The notes beneath the pieces were generated by a model. It saw nothing but the letters and a program-made list of their open reading frames with translations. It did not search any database and was not told where the DNA came from. The position numbers and the translations under genes were made by a program. 64,000 nucleotides of DNA from a virus: IMG/VR virus record IMGVR_UViG_3300037264_002561, positions 1-64,000 of that record; one strand, written 5' to 3'. Below are positions 44,105-52,641 of the stretch, in pieces (position 1 is the stretch's first letter; every line of letters begins with the position of its first letter).

Positions 44105-44947
44105 GTGGCAATAGCAACCCTCCAACAGCTCATAGACGGGCTACAGCCCATCGAGGAAGCAACGAAGACGGGTGTTACAGCCGAAGCCGCAGCCGTTCTC
44201 CAGAGCCTTTGGTACGCTGCTGGGCGACCAGCCGCGGCGGCAGCTCCAGCTCCGGGCTTGGCAGGAGCCGCCCTCACTTCGGATGCAGGGCAGATCCCCT
44301 TCCGAAATCCTGCGGGCGGGAGTAACGCTTACCTTGCGAAGTTGGCGTGCAATCAAGTTATCCTAGGGCCCATTTTTCTCGCTGATAGGCTCTGGCACAA
44401 CTCTGGTCTCGATGTTACGCTCGCCACTGTTCAAGCCGTCAACTCTGTTGCCTGGCCCGCTCGCGATCAGGATGGCTCCACGGGTGGCAACGGAGTCATG
44501 GTCGGTATTGAGGTTCGTACTGCCACGACCAACGCGGCGGCTGTTCTAAACGCCACCCTCGACTACACAAACTCTGCGGGCACTCCCGGTCGCACAGGGA
44601 CCATCCTGCCAACTACGGGCATTCCTGCTACGGCTGTAGCCGGCACCTTCATCCCCTTCATGCTCGCTGCTGGAGATGCTGGTATTCGCTCCATCCAGAA
44701 CATCACCCTGGGCACCAGCTTGGGAGCGGGAGCAATCCACCTCGTTGCCTACCGTGTGATAGCTATGGCGGGGGGAGAGTTTATACTTTCACCCTTCGGC
44801 CTGACCCCGTTAGCAGAGTTTGATCGAGACCCGGTTTCTCTTGGTCTGCCCCGTCTTTACAACAATACGGTCCCTTTCTTTCTGAGACTGGCGGCGGCCG
44901 TTACCGCCTCAGCGGCGTATTACCGCTTTCAACTCGCGCACGGATAG
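44105..44947 (+). CDS. Tandem virion paralog 2
   Basis: 280 residues, GTG 44105. Related to the flanking genes (ADRLWHNSG, RDQDGSTGG, YTNSAGTPGRTGT, LPRLYNNTVPFFLRLAA). Second of three tandem copies. It lacks a hairpin at the start. Function as for paralog 1: unknown virion or fibre protein. Confidence 0.6.
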   Translation: MAIATLQQLIDGLQPIEEATKTGVTAEAAAVLQSLWYAAGRPAAAAAPAPGLAGAALTSDAGQIPFRNPAGGSNAYLAKLACNQVILGPIFLADRLWHNSGLDVTLATVQAVNSVAWPARDQDGSTGGNGVMVGIEVRTATTNAAAVLNATLDYTNSAGTPGRTGTILPTTGIPATAVAGTFIPFMLAAGDAGIRSIQNITLGTSLGAGAIHLVAYRVIAMAGGEFILSPFGLTPLAEFDRDPVSLGLPRLYNNTVPFFLRLAAAVTASAAYYRFQLAHG

Positions 44948-44956
44948 GAGTCTCTT

Positions 44957-45775
44957 ATGGCCATCGTAGACCTTCACGGCCTCATCGCTGGTTTCCTTTC
45001 TCCCGAGGAGATCGTCAAGGGCGGCGTAACCATGGAGGCGGCTGCCGTCCTCCATAGCCACTTCTACGCGCCTGGTCGGCCTGGTGCGGCTATCGCTCCC
45101 ACTCCTGGAGTGGCAGGGGCAGCCTTGACGGCTTACGCAGGACAAGTCCCGTTCACAAACCCCACAGGTGGGGAGTTTTCCTACCTGGCAGGTTTTCGAG
45201 TAGCTGCTACGATTGCCGGGAGCTTTATGCTCCTCGACCGTCTCTGGCACAACTCAGCTCTTGTTGTGACGACAACTACCCCCCAAGCCGTCAATTCCGT
45301 CGCCTGGCCCGCTCGCGATCAGGATGGGGCCGTTGACGGCAAGGGGGTTATGGTCGGCATCGAGGTCAGCACTGCGACAACCAATGCTGCTGCCATCACG
45401 ACGATGACTTTGGGCTACACCAACTCCGCTGGCGTGCCTGGACGTGTTGGGACAGTCCTGCCCACCACAGGCTTCCCAGCTACCGCAATCGCGGGCACCT
45501 TTGTCCCCTTCCTGCTAGACGCTGGAGACGTTGGTGTGCGGTCCATTCAGAACGTCACGTTGGCAACGAGCCTTCTGACTGGTGTGGTTCACCTTGTTGC
45601 GTATCGCACTCTAGCCCGCGTGGATGTTCCGCTTGCGAACACGGGAAACTTCATCGACGCCAACACTGGGGGCCTCCCTCGGCTCTACGACAACACCGTG
45701 CCATTCCTTGTTCAACTTCCTTCGGCTGTCTCGGCCACCAACATCTATGCTGCGATGGTAGTAGCCCAGGGGTAA
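44957..45775 (+). CDS. Tandem virion paralog 3
   Basis: 272 residues, ATG 44957 with GGAGTCTCTT upstream. Related to the two preceding genes (DRLWHNSAL, RDQDGAVDG, YTNSAGVPGRVGT, LPRLYDNTVPFLVQLPS). The N-terminal ~50 residues differ more than the cores, as expected if the cores carry a shared fold and the ends differ in partner. Confidence 0.6.
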   Translation: MAIVDLHGLIAGFLSPEEIVKGGVTMEAAAVLHSHFYAPGRPGAAIAPTPGVAGAALTAYAGQVPFTNPTGGEFSYLAGFRVAATIAGSFMLLDRLWHNSALVVTTTTPQAVNSVAWPARDQDGAVDGKGVMVGIEVSTATTNAAAITTMTLGYTNSAGVPGRVGTVLPTTGFPATAIAGTFVPFLLDAGDVGVRSIQNVTLATSLLTGVVHLVAYRTLARVDVPLANTGNFIDANTGGLPRLYDNTVPFLVQLPSAVSATNIYAAMVVAQG

Positions 45776-45778
45776 CTC

Positions 45779-46312
45779 GTGTCGGACATTGCTGGTCTTG
45801 GAGCGTTCCCGTTTAATTCGAGTTGGGTACTTCGCACGTCTCTGATGGCAGGCACGTCGATGGTTGGCTCGACCACGGACCTTCAGCGCGTCAGTCAGGA
45901 TTTCTTCCTGGCACCATACACGGCCGCGGTTTCGATTACGGCCCCCGATGACCCCCCAACGGCCGTTTTCACGGATGAAGGATCCATAGCGAGGACGTTC
46001 GCGGATGTCGATGCGAGCCCAGTTGCATCTTTCAGCGATGTCTCATTGTTCTCACGTACCCGGGCCAATGATACGTTCGTGATGGCGTTCTTCGAGGACG
46101 AGTCCTCCTTCTTCCAAGAAGCCCGTTTCTCGCATACCATGGATGGAGTTGTCGTCTTCTCGGACCTCTCGTCTCATCTGCGGTCGATCGTCAATCCGAC
46201 GGCCATAACGAGCGCCGGCCAAGAGGGTGCAGTTCAAGTACTATTCAAGGCCGAAGAACCGATCGAGGTCGTGATCGGCGAAGTCCTTCCATTCAATGAG
46301 GAGAGACGATGA
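45779..46312 (+). CDS. Hypothetical virion-region protein
   Basis: 177 residues from GTG 45779, four bases after the previous stop. Beta-rich with repeated FxDxxSxFxxxR-like segments (FADVDASPVASFSDVSLFSR, FFEDESSFFQEARFS). No recognised family. Confidence 0.5.
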   Translation: MSDIAGLGAFPFNSSWVLRTSLMAGTSMVGSTTDLQRVSQDFFLAPYTAAVSITAPDDPPTAVFTDEGSIARTFADVDASPVASFSDVSLFSRTRANDTFVMAFFEDESSFFQEARFSHTMDGVVVFSDLSSHLRSIVNPTAITSAGQEGAVQVLFKAEEPIEVVIGEVLPFNEERR

Positions 46313-47484
46313 AGAGTGATCTTCGCCGTGGCGATCGAGAACCAGATCTCCCCCTGCGGGTGATGCTCCAAGATGGTGAACGTCATCCCGTCACTCGAGC
46401 TCGAGATCTGACCGAGATCACCGTTCGAGGCTTCTTCTACAAGGCCTTCGTCGAGATGACGAGCGTCGTCAACGGAGTCACGCGCGCACTCCCCGAGAAC
46501 GCAGAGTTTCTCCGGATCCTAGAAAAGAAGAAAACTGACCTCTTGATCGCCCAGGTCAATGTGGCGGGCCCAAATCTCTACAGCGCTCTGACTCAGCCGT
46601 TGAGCGCTCAGCGCATCTCGTTCCTCGTGAGCGCTATCTCAGTCCCCGGGTCGATCACGATCACCGGCAAAGATCTCGCCGGAGAAGCACTCGTAGAAAC
46701 GGTGCTCATCACGACGGCAGAGACTCTGTTTTCCGTCGACGCCTTTTCGGAAATCGATGAGGATGGGATCTCGATGACGGGGTCCTTCACCGTTGGTCTC
46801 TACGTCCATGACGGACGAGTCGATCTCATCTGGGCCGATGGCGACACGGATGTTCCGGGGGACTACTTCGTTCTTCTGGAACTCGTTCATCCGACAGGAG
46901 AGAAGGAAACGGCCCACACACCCGTGGAAGTCCAGATCCTCGAGAAGATCCAGCACCCAATCCCCGCGGTTACGTCCGTTGTCACGAGTCCGTTCGACCC
47001 GGGAGACCTGGCTACTTTCGCGGGCACCGGCTTCCTCGACGCCACCGGGGCCGACTTCCTCAACCTCGACACGGCCTCTGTGATCGCGCTCACGAGCGTC
47101 ACCATCGGATCCGACGTCCTCCTGGAAGCTAATCTGCCGGCTGGCATGGATGGAGGCCGATACGGGGCCCGCGTGACCACTCCAGGAGGCCCCAGCGAGA
47201 CCTACAGCGAGGTCGTCGTGCTTCCCATCGTGAACGACTTCTCTCCCACGACGATAGCTCCTGGGGCCACCCTGACCGTCGACGGGGATGGTTTCACGGG
47301 AGCCACGGCGATCGAGATCGTAGACGAGGAGGGAGTCGTCTTCGTACTCGACAATCTAGTCGAGGTGAGCGACGACCAGCTCACCGGAGACATCCCGGTA
47401 GCTGCGACTGTGGGGGTCTACAGCGTTCGGGTCCTCGTTCCAGGAAACCAGAGCACCCTTGTCGGAGAGCTGAACATCCAGTAA
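46309..47484 (+). CDS. IPT/TIG-domain protein
   Basis: 391 residues, ATGA overlap. C-terminal two IPT/TIG-like Ig domains: residues ~220-305 (PAVTSVVTSPFDPGDLATFAG...) and ~307-391 (PIVNDFSPTTIAPGATLTVDG...). N-terminal ~200 residues beta-rich and unknown. Ig-like domains on phage virions are usually surface-exposed and help attach to host surface sugars; inference. Confidence 0.6.
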   Translation: MKSDLRRGDREPDLPLRVMLQDGERHPVTRARDLTEITVRGFFYKAFVEMTSVVNGVTRALPENAEFLRILEKKKTDLLIAQVNVAGPNLYSALTQPLSAQRISFLVSAISVPGSITITGKDLAGEALVETVLITTAETLFSVDAFSEIDEDGISMTGSFTVGLYVHDGRVDLIWADGDTDVPGDYFVLLELVHPTGEKETAHTPVEVQILEKIQHPIPAVTSVVTSPFDPGDLATFAGTGFLDATGADFLNLDTASVIALTSVTIGSDVLLEANLPAGMDGGRYGARVTTPGGPSETYSEVVVLPIVNDFSPTTIAPGATLTVDGDGFTGATAIEIVDEEGVVFVLDNLVEVSDDQLTGDIPVAATVGVYSVRVLVPGNQSTLVGELNIQ

Positions 47485-47491
47485 GGACGCC

Positions 47492-47782
47492 ATGACTTCG
47501 GAGCAGATCGACGCCATCCTCGCCCTGGTGAAAGCGGGCGGCATCTACGCCGCCGTCGTCATCCTCTTGATCGTCGTCGTTGTCCTCGGGAAGCTCTTCC
47601 TCGATCAGGTGAAGAGAGCCGACGGCCTTCAGGATCTCCGGGTCAAGGACTCCCAAGACACGAGCGCCCTGATTCTCAAGGAAATCAAAGACCTCACCGG
47701 GGCCCTTACCAAGCTCACCGCCAAGCTCGACACCTTCCGCCCACCCCGCGCCAGTGGAAAGGATGCTGAGAGTGGATCTTAG
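47492..47782 (+). CDS. Membrane/coiled-coil protein, holin or i-spanin candidate
   Basis: 96 residues, ATG 47492. One membrane segment (IYAAVVILLIVVVVLGKLF, residues ~18-36) then a coiled-coil tail. N-in/C-out topology with a long helical tail resembles inner-membrane spanin or single-TM holin. It is far from the endolysin, so this is tentative. Confidence 0.5.
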   Translation: MTSEQIDAILALVKAGGIYAAVVILLIVVVVLGKLFLDQVKRADGLQDLRVKDSQDTSALILKEIKDLTGALTKLTAKLDTFRPPRASGKDAESGS

Positions 47783-48017
47783 CAAACTCCTTCTGACCGA
47801 CGTTCGAGATCTGTTCCGGAAAGAGACTCGGGAAGAGCGACAAGTCGAACTCCAAGACCCAGAGGCCATGAAACAGGAGCTCTTGCGCAAGACCTCGGAG
47901 ATGATCCAGGCGTCGACTCGTGAAGTCGAGGAGCTGAACTCCTACCTGGACGAGAACGAGATCGAGTTCATCGCCAGCGAAGAACTCCTCGGCGAGGACG
48001 AGTCCGACCCCCCGTAA
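47772..48017 (+). CDS. Small acidic helical protein ending in the palindrome
   Basis: 81 residues; GTG 47772 has GGAAAGGA at 47756-47763, ATG 47763 and GTG 47754 are alternatives. Charged helices (TREERQVELQDPEAMKQELL, REVEELNSYLDE). Its stop TAA (48015-48017) is the first TAA of the palindrome. Last plus-strand gene. Confidence 0.55.
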   Translation: MDLSKLLLTDVRDLFRKETREERQVELQDPEAMKQELLRKTSEMIQASTREVEELNSYLDENEIEFIASEELLGEDESDPP

Positions 48018-48028
48018 TCGGATTACGG
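48012..48028. repeat. Dispersed palindrome at the convergent junction
   Basis: CCGTAATC and GATTACGG around G. The plus-strand gene stops at TAA 48015-48017 and the minus-strand gene stops at TAA 48025-48023, so the two arms end both convergent genes. No other spacer exists between them. Confidence 0.9.
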
Positions 48029-48232
48029 CTTCTGATCGACCACGATGGAGTGTAGTGGAGCTGCATCCACCATCACTTGACCGATCGCCGCGAGGACGAG
48101 AAGAGTCACGCGGATCTTCTTCCCGCACTCATCTTCGGGACAGGTCTCGACGAAGGTATCCCCATCCTTGGGGGATTCCTCGTCGTACTCGATCTTGGTC
48201 TGGCAGTGGGGGCAGTAGAAGGTGATCGTCAT
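48023..48232 (-). CDS. Small zinc-ribbon-like protein
   Basis: 69 residues, ATG 48232. N-terminal zinc-ribbon pattern CPHC (residues 8-11) and CPEDEC (31-36) with a GK loop. Rest unknown. Its stop lies in the palindrome. Likely nucleic-acid binding; role unknown. Confidence 0.65.
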   Translation of the reverse strand: MTITFYCPHCQTKIEYDEESPKDGDTFVETCPEDECGKKIRVTLLVLAAIGQVMVDAAPLHSIVVDQKP

Positions 48233-48241
48233 CTCAGCCCC

Positions 48242-48547
48242 TCAGTACATTCCCTCGCGGCTCGTGACGGCGATGACGACGAACTTCGGACCGATCCAGT
48301 ACATCTTGCCCAGGTCGAGCCCACGGGGGTAGGAGACGGGGAGATTGAAGAGGGTGTAGCGGGGCTTCCCTTGCTTCTGCACCTCTTCCCCGAGATCCCT
48401 GATGTGCTTCTGCGCGATGAGTGCCCTGGCGTCGATCGGGCTCATGGACAGTCCGCTCAGAGTGGCCCCTCGGAGTGTGGCGTCGCCCCACTGCTTTTGG
48501 CACTCCTCGATCGTGAGTGGTGTCGGTAGTTCTTTCTTGTCGCTCAT
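48242..48547 (-). CDS. Hypothetical protein
   Basis: 101 residues, ATG 48547 overlapping the primase stop (ATGA on the minus strand). Mixed alpha/beta (ARALIAQKHIRDLGEEVQK, YWIGPKFVVIAV). No family recognised. Confidence 0.55.
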   Translation of the reverse strand: MSDKKELPTPLTIEECQKQWGDATLRGATLSGLSMSPIDARALIAQKHIRDLGEEVQKQGKPRYTLFNLPVSYPRGLDLGKMYWIGPKFVVIAVTSREGMY

Positions 48548-49689
48548 ACTTCACCTCGCATGAAGGCCTGGGCCTGGTCTCGGTCGCGCTTCTTGCGCTG
48601 AGGCCAGAACACGTTTTCGTAAACGGGATCGAAGTCTTCCTTCTCGTCCATGTCGGCCGGATCGACGTTCTCAGGCAACGTGGCGATCCCAACGTCGAAG
48701 AAGTCCCGGAGCATCTTGTAGCTCATCCAGGCTGCCTTGCGACCCGGGTTGAGACTCTCCCCTGTGTCCGGATCTTCCATGGAGTCGTTGTCGGAACAGA
48801 TGATAACCCGGTCGATTGCGTCCGCTCTATGGAGAAGCAACCGTACTTGATCTCGAGAGACCCCGGCTTTGAGCATCCCCGTCGCTTGGGGGTAGTTGAA
48901 CCCGCGGAGCTTGAGGGTCGAGATGACGGCTTCGACTAGGATCACTTCGCGCCGCCCACAAGCCACGGCTTCGTCGATTCCGAAGAGGAGCCGGCTGGTA
49001 AGGCTGGCGCCCGTGTAGTGGTGGGTTGGGTACATCTGGTCTACTCGATCAGCCTTGTCCTGGTAGCGCCTCTGCCAGGCCTGTCGAGAGGCCGTAGCCC
49101 GGCTGTAGAGGGAGTACAACTTCCCCTTCACCTGGATAGGCACACAGGCCCGGTAGCGATAGAAGGAGTCCTCTGGCACGTGACCGGCTTTGGCCTCCAA
49201 GAGAACCTTCGGTTCGAGCCCCCGGGCCTTCACGAGGTAGGGATGGGCAAGCACTTCATACTTGTCGGGCCAGGCGATCGGCTCAGGCTTCAACGGCTTG
49301 AGTTCGGGTCGCCGGCCGATGGCGTCAAAGCAGCTCACCGCGATTGCCAGCTCGGAGAAGTCAGTTGATTGGATCCCGGCCATCTCGCAGAGGAACGCGT
49401 AGGCCGTCTCATCGGAGCAATGCTCGTGGAGGGAGATGAAACGGATCAGGTCTCCCCGCTTCCCACAGAACGACGAACGGCAGATGAACCCCGACGACTC
49501 GGAGTTCATCGAGAAGTTGACGCTGGAGCAAGTATGGAAAGGGCAGGAGAAGGAGTACTCAAGGCCCCCCTTCCTCGACTCCTTGGGCATTCCAAACTCG
49601 ATCCCGTAATGGGTGAGGATCTGTTCGATCGAGAGCTTCCGCAAAACGATGCGGATCCTCTCCAATCGCTCAGGGCCGGAGATGCTCAT
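48544..49689 (-). CDS. DNA primase (CHC2 zinc finger plus Toprim)
   Basis: 381 residues, ATG 49689, GGAG just upstream. N-terminal CHC2 zinc site C49-x2-H52, C70, C75 (CPFH...FICRSSFC); Toprim core with E253 (VILVEAVIS) and D300/D302 (CSDND). It would lay RNA primers for the DnaB-like helicase at 57099. The Toprim glutamate sits in VEA rather than the usual EG, so the loop differs from typical DnaG. The start is directly after the palindrome at 49693-49717. Confidence 0.8.
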   Translation of the reverse strand: MSISGPERLERIRIVLRKLSIEQILTHYGIEFGMPKESRKGGLEYSFSCPFHTCSSVNFSMNSESSGFICRSSFCGKRGDLIRFISLHEHCSDETAYAFLCEMAGIQSTDFSELAIAVSCFDAIGRRPELKPLKPEPIAWPDKYEVLAHPYLVKARGLEPKVLLEAKAGHVPEDSFYRYRACVPIQVKGKLYSLYSRATASRQAWQRRYQDKADRVDQMYPTHHYTGASLTSRLLFGIDEAVACGRREVILVEAVISTLKLRGFNYPQATGMLKAGVSRDQVRLLLHRADAIDRVIICSDNDSMEDPDTGESLNPGRKAAWMSYKMLRDFFDVGIATLPENVDPADMDEKEDFDPVYENVFWPQRKKRDRDQAQAFMRGEV

Positions 49690-49692
49690 GCT

Positions 49693-49717
49693 GGCTCCGT
49701 AATCCGATTACGGAGCC
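49693..49717. repeat. Dispersed palindrome with 12-bp arms
   Basis: Arms GGCTCCGTAATC and GATTACGGAGCC around C; the longest perfect copy. The MazG-like gene stops at TTA 49708-49710 (TAA on minus) inside it, and the primase start lies 4 bases after it. Confidence 0.9.
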
Positions 49718-50307
49718 TTCGCGGCCTCAACGGCTCGACGTTCGGCTTCGACGTCCCGATCGATAGCGGCCTTCTGGGTGAAGTTCCCCTCGTAGCGGGT
49801 GTCGAGCTTGGTGTGGTTCAGCTTCCAGATCTCTTCCCAAGTGAACCCCAGTTCGCCCACAATCCGATTGGCCACCGCGAGGGATCGGACGACGGAGTCG
49901 AACATCTCCTTGAGGTTTTTGCTGCTCCCTATGTCCTCGTAGCGGTCCAGCTTCATCAAGCAGAATCCCGAACGGTGGTAGAGCTCGTGAACCATGCCGA
50001 TCGGATTACCCAAGGCTGGATTGATCCCGATCCAGTAGTGAGGGGAGATGTGGTCCTCCAGGAAGCTCTTCTCGTCCGTTCCTTTCATGGTGGCGTACCA
50101 GGCGAAGAACAGGGAGACGAACCAGGCGAAATCGCCAAGCTCCATGAGTAGGTCCGTCCGGTTGATCGCCACGTCGTAGTGGCGCTTCTTGAAGATCCCT
50201 AGGATCTCGGCCGCTTCTTCGGCCAGGCCCTCGATAAAGTGAGCCGGTAAGAATGCCTTGGGGTTGCAGAAGTGACGGACGGATGCCAAGTACTCGACCC
50301 ATTTCAT
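49708..50307 (-). CDS. MazG-like nucleotide pyrophosphohydrolase
   Basis: 199 residues, ATG 50307. E30-E31-x2-E34 (LAEEAAEI) and E56-x2-D59 (MELGDFAWF) match the metal-binding helices of the all-alpha NTP-PPase superfamily. Cyanophage and other phage MazG proteins alter nucleotide or ppGpp pools. Overlaps the start of the preceding gene by 4 bases. Stop inside the palindrome. Confidence 0.72.
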   Translation of the reverse strand: MKWVEYLASVRHFCNPKAFLPAHFIEGLAEEAAEILGIFKKRHYDVAINRTDLLMELGDFAWFVSLFFAWYATMKGTDEKSFLEDHISPHYWIGINPALGNPIGMVHELYHRSGFCLMKLDRYEDIGSSKNLKEMFDSVVRSLAVANRIVGELGFTWEEIWKLNHTKLDTRYEGNFTQKAAIDRDVEAERRAVEAAKAP

Positions 50308-50987
50308 GCGTGCTCCTCTTTGAAGCCGTAGCCCGACAAGTCCCGAACTCCATCCGAGACTTGAACTTGCGTTTCTCCGCGCTGGTTTTGGGTGAGGGTA
50401 TAGAGCCGATCGACTACGGCTTTCAGCTCAGGATCGTGGGTGATGAAAAAGATCTGCATCCCAAGGTCGTGGCTGATCTTGGTGATCCAGGTAGCATAGC
50501 GAGCTCGCCGGGACGGCTGCATGAACTTCCCAGGCTCATCCAAGAAGAGAATGGGACGCCTCTTGGGGACATGGTTGTTCAGGAAGATCACCCGGAGCGC
50601 CGTCGTGATGACGTCCGTGTAACTCCCACCCTTGGCTCGCATGGGAGAGTCCTGAGTAAGGATCCCATCCCGCTCCCAGCGGAGTTGGAAGTCGGCGTCA
50701 AGCGCCCCACGTTTCTCCGAGATCTCGATCAAGAAATCGATCGAGCGGTCCTCGAAGATGGCCCGGAGCGCGTTCGTGGTGTTCTTCTGAACGGTCTTGA
50801 CGGTCTTCTCGCGACTGAACTTGGCACCCTCCAAGAAGAGAGTCTTGGCCTCGTGGTGCCTCTGGATGAGTTTCTCGAGATCGACCAGCCGTTTCGTATA
50901 GCCGGTCAACTTCGTTTCAGCCGCGAGCCGGCGAACCTTCTGGTTCTCGGCGCGGTTACGCAGCTCGGCTAGCAGCTCATCCACCAT
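50304..50987 (-). CDS. SbcC/Rad50-like protein, Walker B half
   Basis: 227 residues, ATG 50987. Short N-terminal coiled coil (~residues 1-65), ABC signature-like AKGGS (118-122), Walker B ILFLDEP (146-152) and H184 of the switch loop (FFITHD). No Walker A. Together with the protein at 57700-59034 (Walker A, long coiled coil) it would make one complete Rad50/SbcC ATPase head. Works with the SbcD-like nuclease at 52642 in end processing and recombination. Confidence 0.75.
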   Translation of the reverse strand: MVDELLAELRNRAENQKVRRLAAETKLTGYTKRLVDLEKLIQRHHEAKTLFLEGAKFSREKTVKTVQKNTTNALRAIFEDRSIDFLIEISEKRGALDADFQLRWERDGILTQDSPMRAKGGSYTDVITTALRVIFLNNHVPKRRPILFLDEPGKFMQPSRRARYATWITKISHDLGMQIFFITHDPELKAVVDRLYTLTQNQRGETQVQVSDGVRDLSGYGFKEEHA

Positions 50988-51495
50988 CGAGGTTCTCTCC
51001 AAAGAAGGTTCGCGCCTCTTCAGCGATGGCAGTGTCCGTCTCCTCCCCCTCGTCGGCCTCTTCCTTCTCGACTGCCACCTTCTGCTGGATGTAGAGATCC
51101 AAGGCTGCCAGATTTCCCCGGAAGGGGACACCGAGGGTCAGCTTGTCGAGAACCGGATCGAGCTCGGGGATACTTGCCGTCAGAGCCTCGATGAACGGGA
51201 GAGACCAGTTCGACCACCCGCGGACAGGGATCCCGTTGGCTCGGAAGCGCTTGACGAGGTGGGCGATTTCGTAGATCCAGGCCACGCCCTTGAAGATCAT
51301 GATGGTCGAGTCGAAGTCCGTGTTGAACTCGTACCAGATGTCCATCCCGTAAGGGGTCGGCCCGGGGGACAACTCGATCAATCCCTGAACGAGATCGACC
51401 AAGGTCTCTCCATGGTGGCCCTTGGCTTCGAGGAAGATCAGAAGCTCGTCGGGCTCAGAACCAGATCGGCTTCGCGGACGAGGGGTGAGGCTCAT
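50977..51495 (-). CDS. Hypothetical protein in the recombination cluster
   Basis: 172 residues, ATG 51495. Mixed alpha/beta (DELLIFLEAKGHHGETLVDLVQ, YEIAHLVKRFRANGIPVRGW); acidic end. No family recognised. Overlaps the Walker B half gene, so it is coupled to it. Confidence 0.55.
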   Translation of the reverse strand: MSLTPRPRSRSGSEPDELLIFLEAKGHHGETLVDLVQGLIELSPGPTPYGMDIWYEFNTDFDSTIMIFKGVAWIYEIAHLVKRFRANGIPVRGWSNWSLPFIEALTASIPELDPVLDKLTLGVPFRGNLAALDLYIQQKVAVEKEEADEGEETDTAIAEEARTFFGENLDGG

Positions 51496-51740
51496 GGCTT
51501 GTTCAGAGCTTCCTGGATGGCCGCCACCTTGATCGACAGAGCCGCCTTCTTCTCCTCGAGTTCACGCTCGTCGCGGGCGTTTGCTTCTTGGAGCTCCCGC
51601 ACGTTCTTGAACCCCTTGGCCTGGATTTCCTTCTGGAACTTCTCCAGTTCGGCTTGCGCGCTTCGCTCTTCGCCCTGAAGGCTGCTCAACCGCAGCTCGG
51701 CCTGGCGCAGAACCCTTTCCATCTCTTCCAGACTTGGCAT
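51492..51740 (-). CDS. Small coiled-coil protein
   Basis: 82 residues, ATG 51740 with GGGAGG 7 bases upstream, which decides this start over a GTG at 51761. Predicted almost wholly coiled coil (MERVLRQAELRLSSLQGEER...). Possibly a Rad50-associated or nucleoprotein factor given its place; unknown. A shared promoter-like element lies just upstream. Confidence 0.6.
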   Translation of the reverse strand: MPSLEEMERVLRQAELRLSSLQGEERSAQAELEKFQKEIQAKGFKNVRELQEANARDERELEEKKAALSIKVAAIQEALNKP

Positions 51741-51999
51741 CCCGTGACCTCCCGAGAGCACTATAGGCCCGTGCGATCAGTTCCTCGTCAACGTCCTCTG
51801 GGAGCACCCCTCGGATCTTCCAGAGAGTCTCCAGGCCGTTCAGAAGCTCAGAAGACAGACCTCTCCAGAAGCTCACCCGTTCTTCTTGAGCTATCGCGGC
51901 CGAACGAAGGTGGCGAATCGTTTCGGTCTGGCTCTTCAGTTGAACGTCGTTTTCCGCGATCCGACTGTGAAGCAACAAAACGATCTGCGGCTCGTCCAC
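51562..51999 (-). CDS. Helical protein with doubtful C-terminal run-on
   Basis: 145 residues from GTG 51999, 10 bases after the dNMP kinase stop. The first ~85 residues look coding (VLLLHSRIAENDVQLKSQTE, ELLNGLETLWKIRGVLPEDV); the last ~60 are basic, low-quality sequence read in a different frame across the 51740 gene. Either the C-terminus is unneeded or a frameshift ends it earlier. Confidence 0.45.
   Translation of the reverse strand: MDEPQIVLLLHSRIAENDVQLKSQTETIRHLRSAAIAQEERVSFWRGLSSELLNGLETLWKIRGVLPEDVDEELIARAYSALGRSRDAKSGRDGKGSAPGRAAVEQPSGRRAKRASRTGEVPEGNPGQGVQERAGAPRSKRPRRA
51760..51765 (-). promoter_or_regulatory. Putative -10 box upstream of the coiled-coil gene
   Basis: On the minus strand TATAGT within CCTATAGTGCT, identical over 11 bases to the sequence upstream of recA. 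A TTGACG lies 20 bases further upstream, so sigma70 spacing is poor. It sits inside the upstream gene's reading frame. Confidence 0.4.
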
Positions 52000-52008
52000 A
52001 AGATCTGT

Positions 52009-52638
52009 TCAGCTCGCCGCAGGGAACCGCATCGAGGTCTGCTCGCCGAGGATGATGGAGGAGCACTTCTCTACCTCGAAAACGAATTCCTCGTAGGTTC
52101 CCTTGTTGGGGACGACGATGCTCGCGTACTGACGGACGATCTCGGGGATTTCTCTCTCGGAGGCATGGGTGTAGTCTACCCCTGGGGCCCGATAGTCTCC
52201 TCGGTCGGTGGCCACGATCATGCCGCCAAGATCGTGGATGTACTTGGCTTCGTTCAGGAACCGAACGTCGGCCACTACGACACCCGGCCAGCCGGCCACG
52301 AGAGCTTTCATGGCTCGTCCTGCCCAACGCCAGATCCAGAAGTCCGAGAAGAGGGCCCGGCGTCCTTCCGTTCCCCAGAGCTGCCAGAGCCGACGGCGGA
52401 TGGCGAGCTTCTCGGGATCCTTGGTGTCGTTGGGGTAGTAGATCTCACCATTGTCCCGGAAGGCGACGTTGAGCCAATCGAACGGATACTCGACCGTTGG
52501 AAAGATCTGCGCGATCTCCTTCTTCAGTTCATCGGCCAAGGAAACCCGGTAGTAGCCCCCCACCTTGAGGATCAGGTTCGTCACGGTGTCTTTGCCCGAC
52601 CTGGCGAGTCCCGTGATGCCGACGATGCGAGGCTTCAT
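52009..52638 (-). CDS. Deoxynucleoside monophosphate kinase (dNMP kinase)
   Basis: 209 residues, ATG 52638. P-loop G10-LARSGKDT18 (GITGLARSGKDTV) at the N-terminus, then ADVRFLNEAKYIHD typical of T4 gp1-like dNMP kinases. It phosphorylates dNMPs for phage DNA synthesis. Sits four bases after the SbcD-like gene stop. Confidence 0.78.
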   Translation of the reverse strand: MKPRIVGITGLARSGKDTVTNLILKVGGYYRVSLADELKKEIAQIFPTVEYPFDWLNVAFRDNGEIYYPNDTKDPEKLAIRRRLWQLWGTEGRRALFSDFWIWRWAGRAMKALVAGWPGVVVADVRFLNEAKYIHDLGGMIVATDRGDYRAPGVDYTHASEREIPEIVRQYASIVVPNKGTYEEFVFEVEKCSSIILGEQTSMRFPAAS

Positions 52639-52641
52639 CTG

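Noticed and set aside
48234-48692. 152-codon minus-strand frame
   Set aside because: Shadow frame across the primase end and the small protein at 48242; basic, low-complexity sequence.
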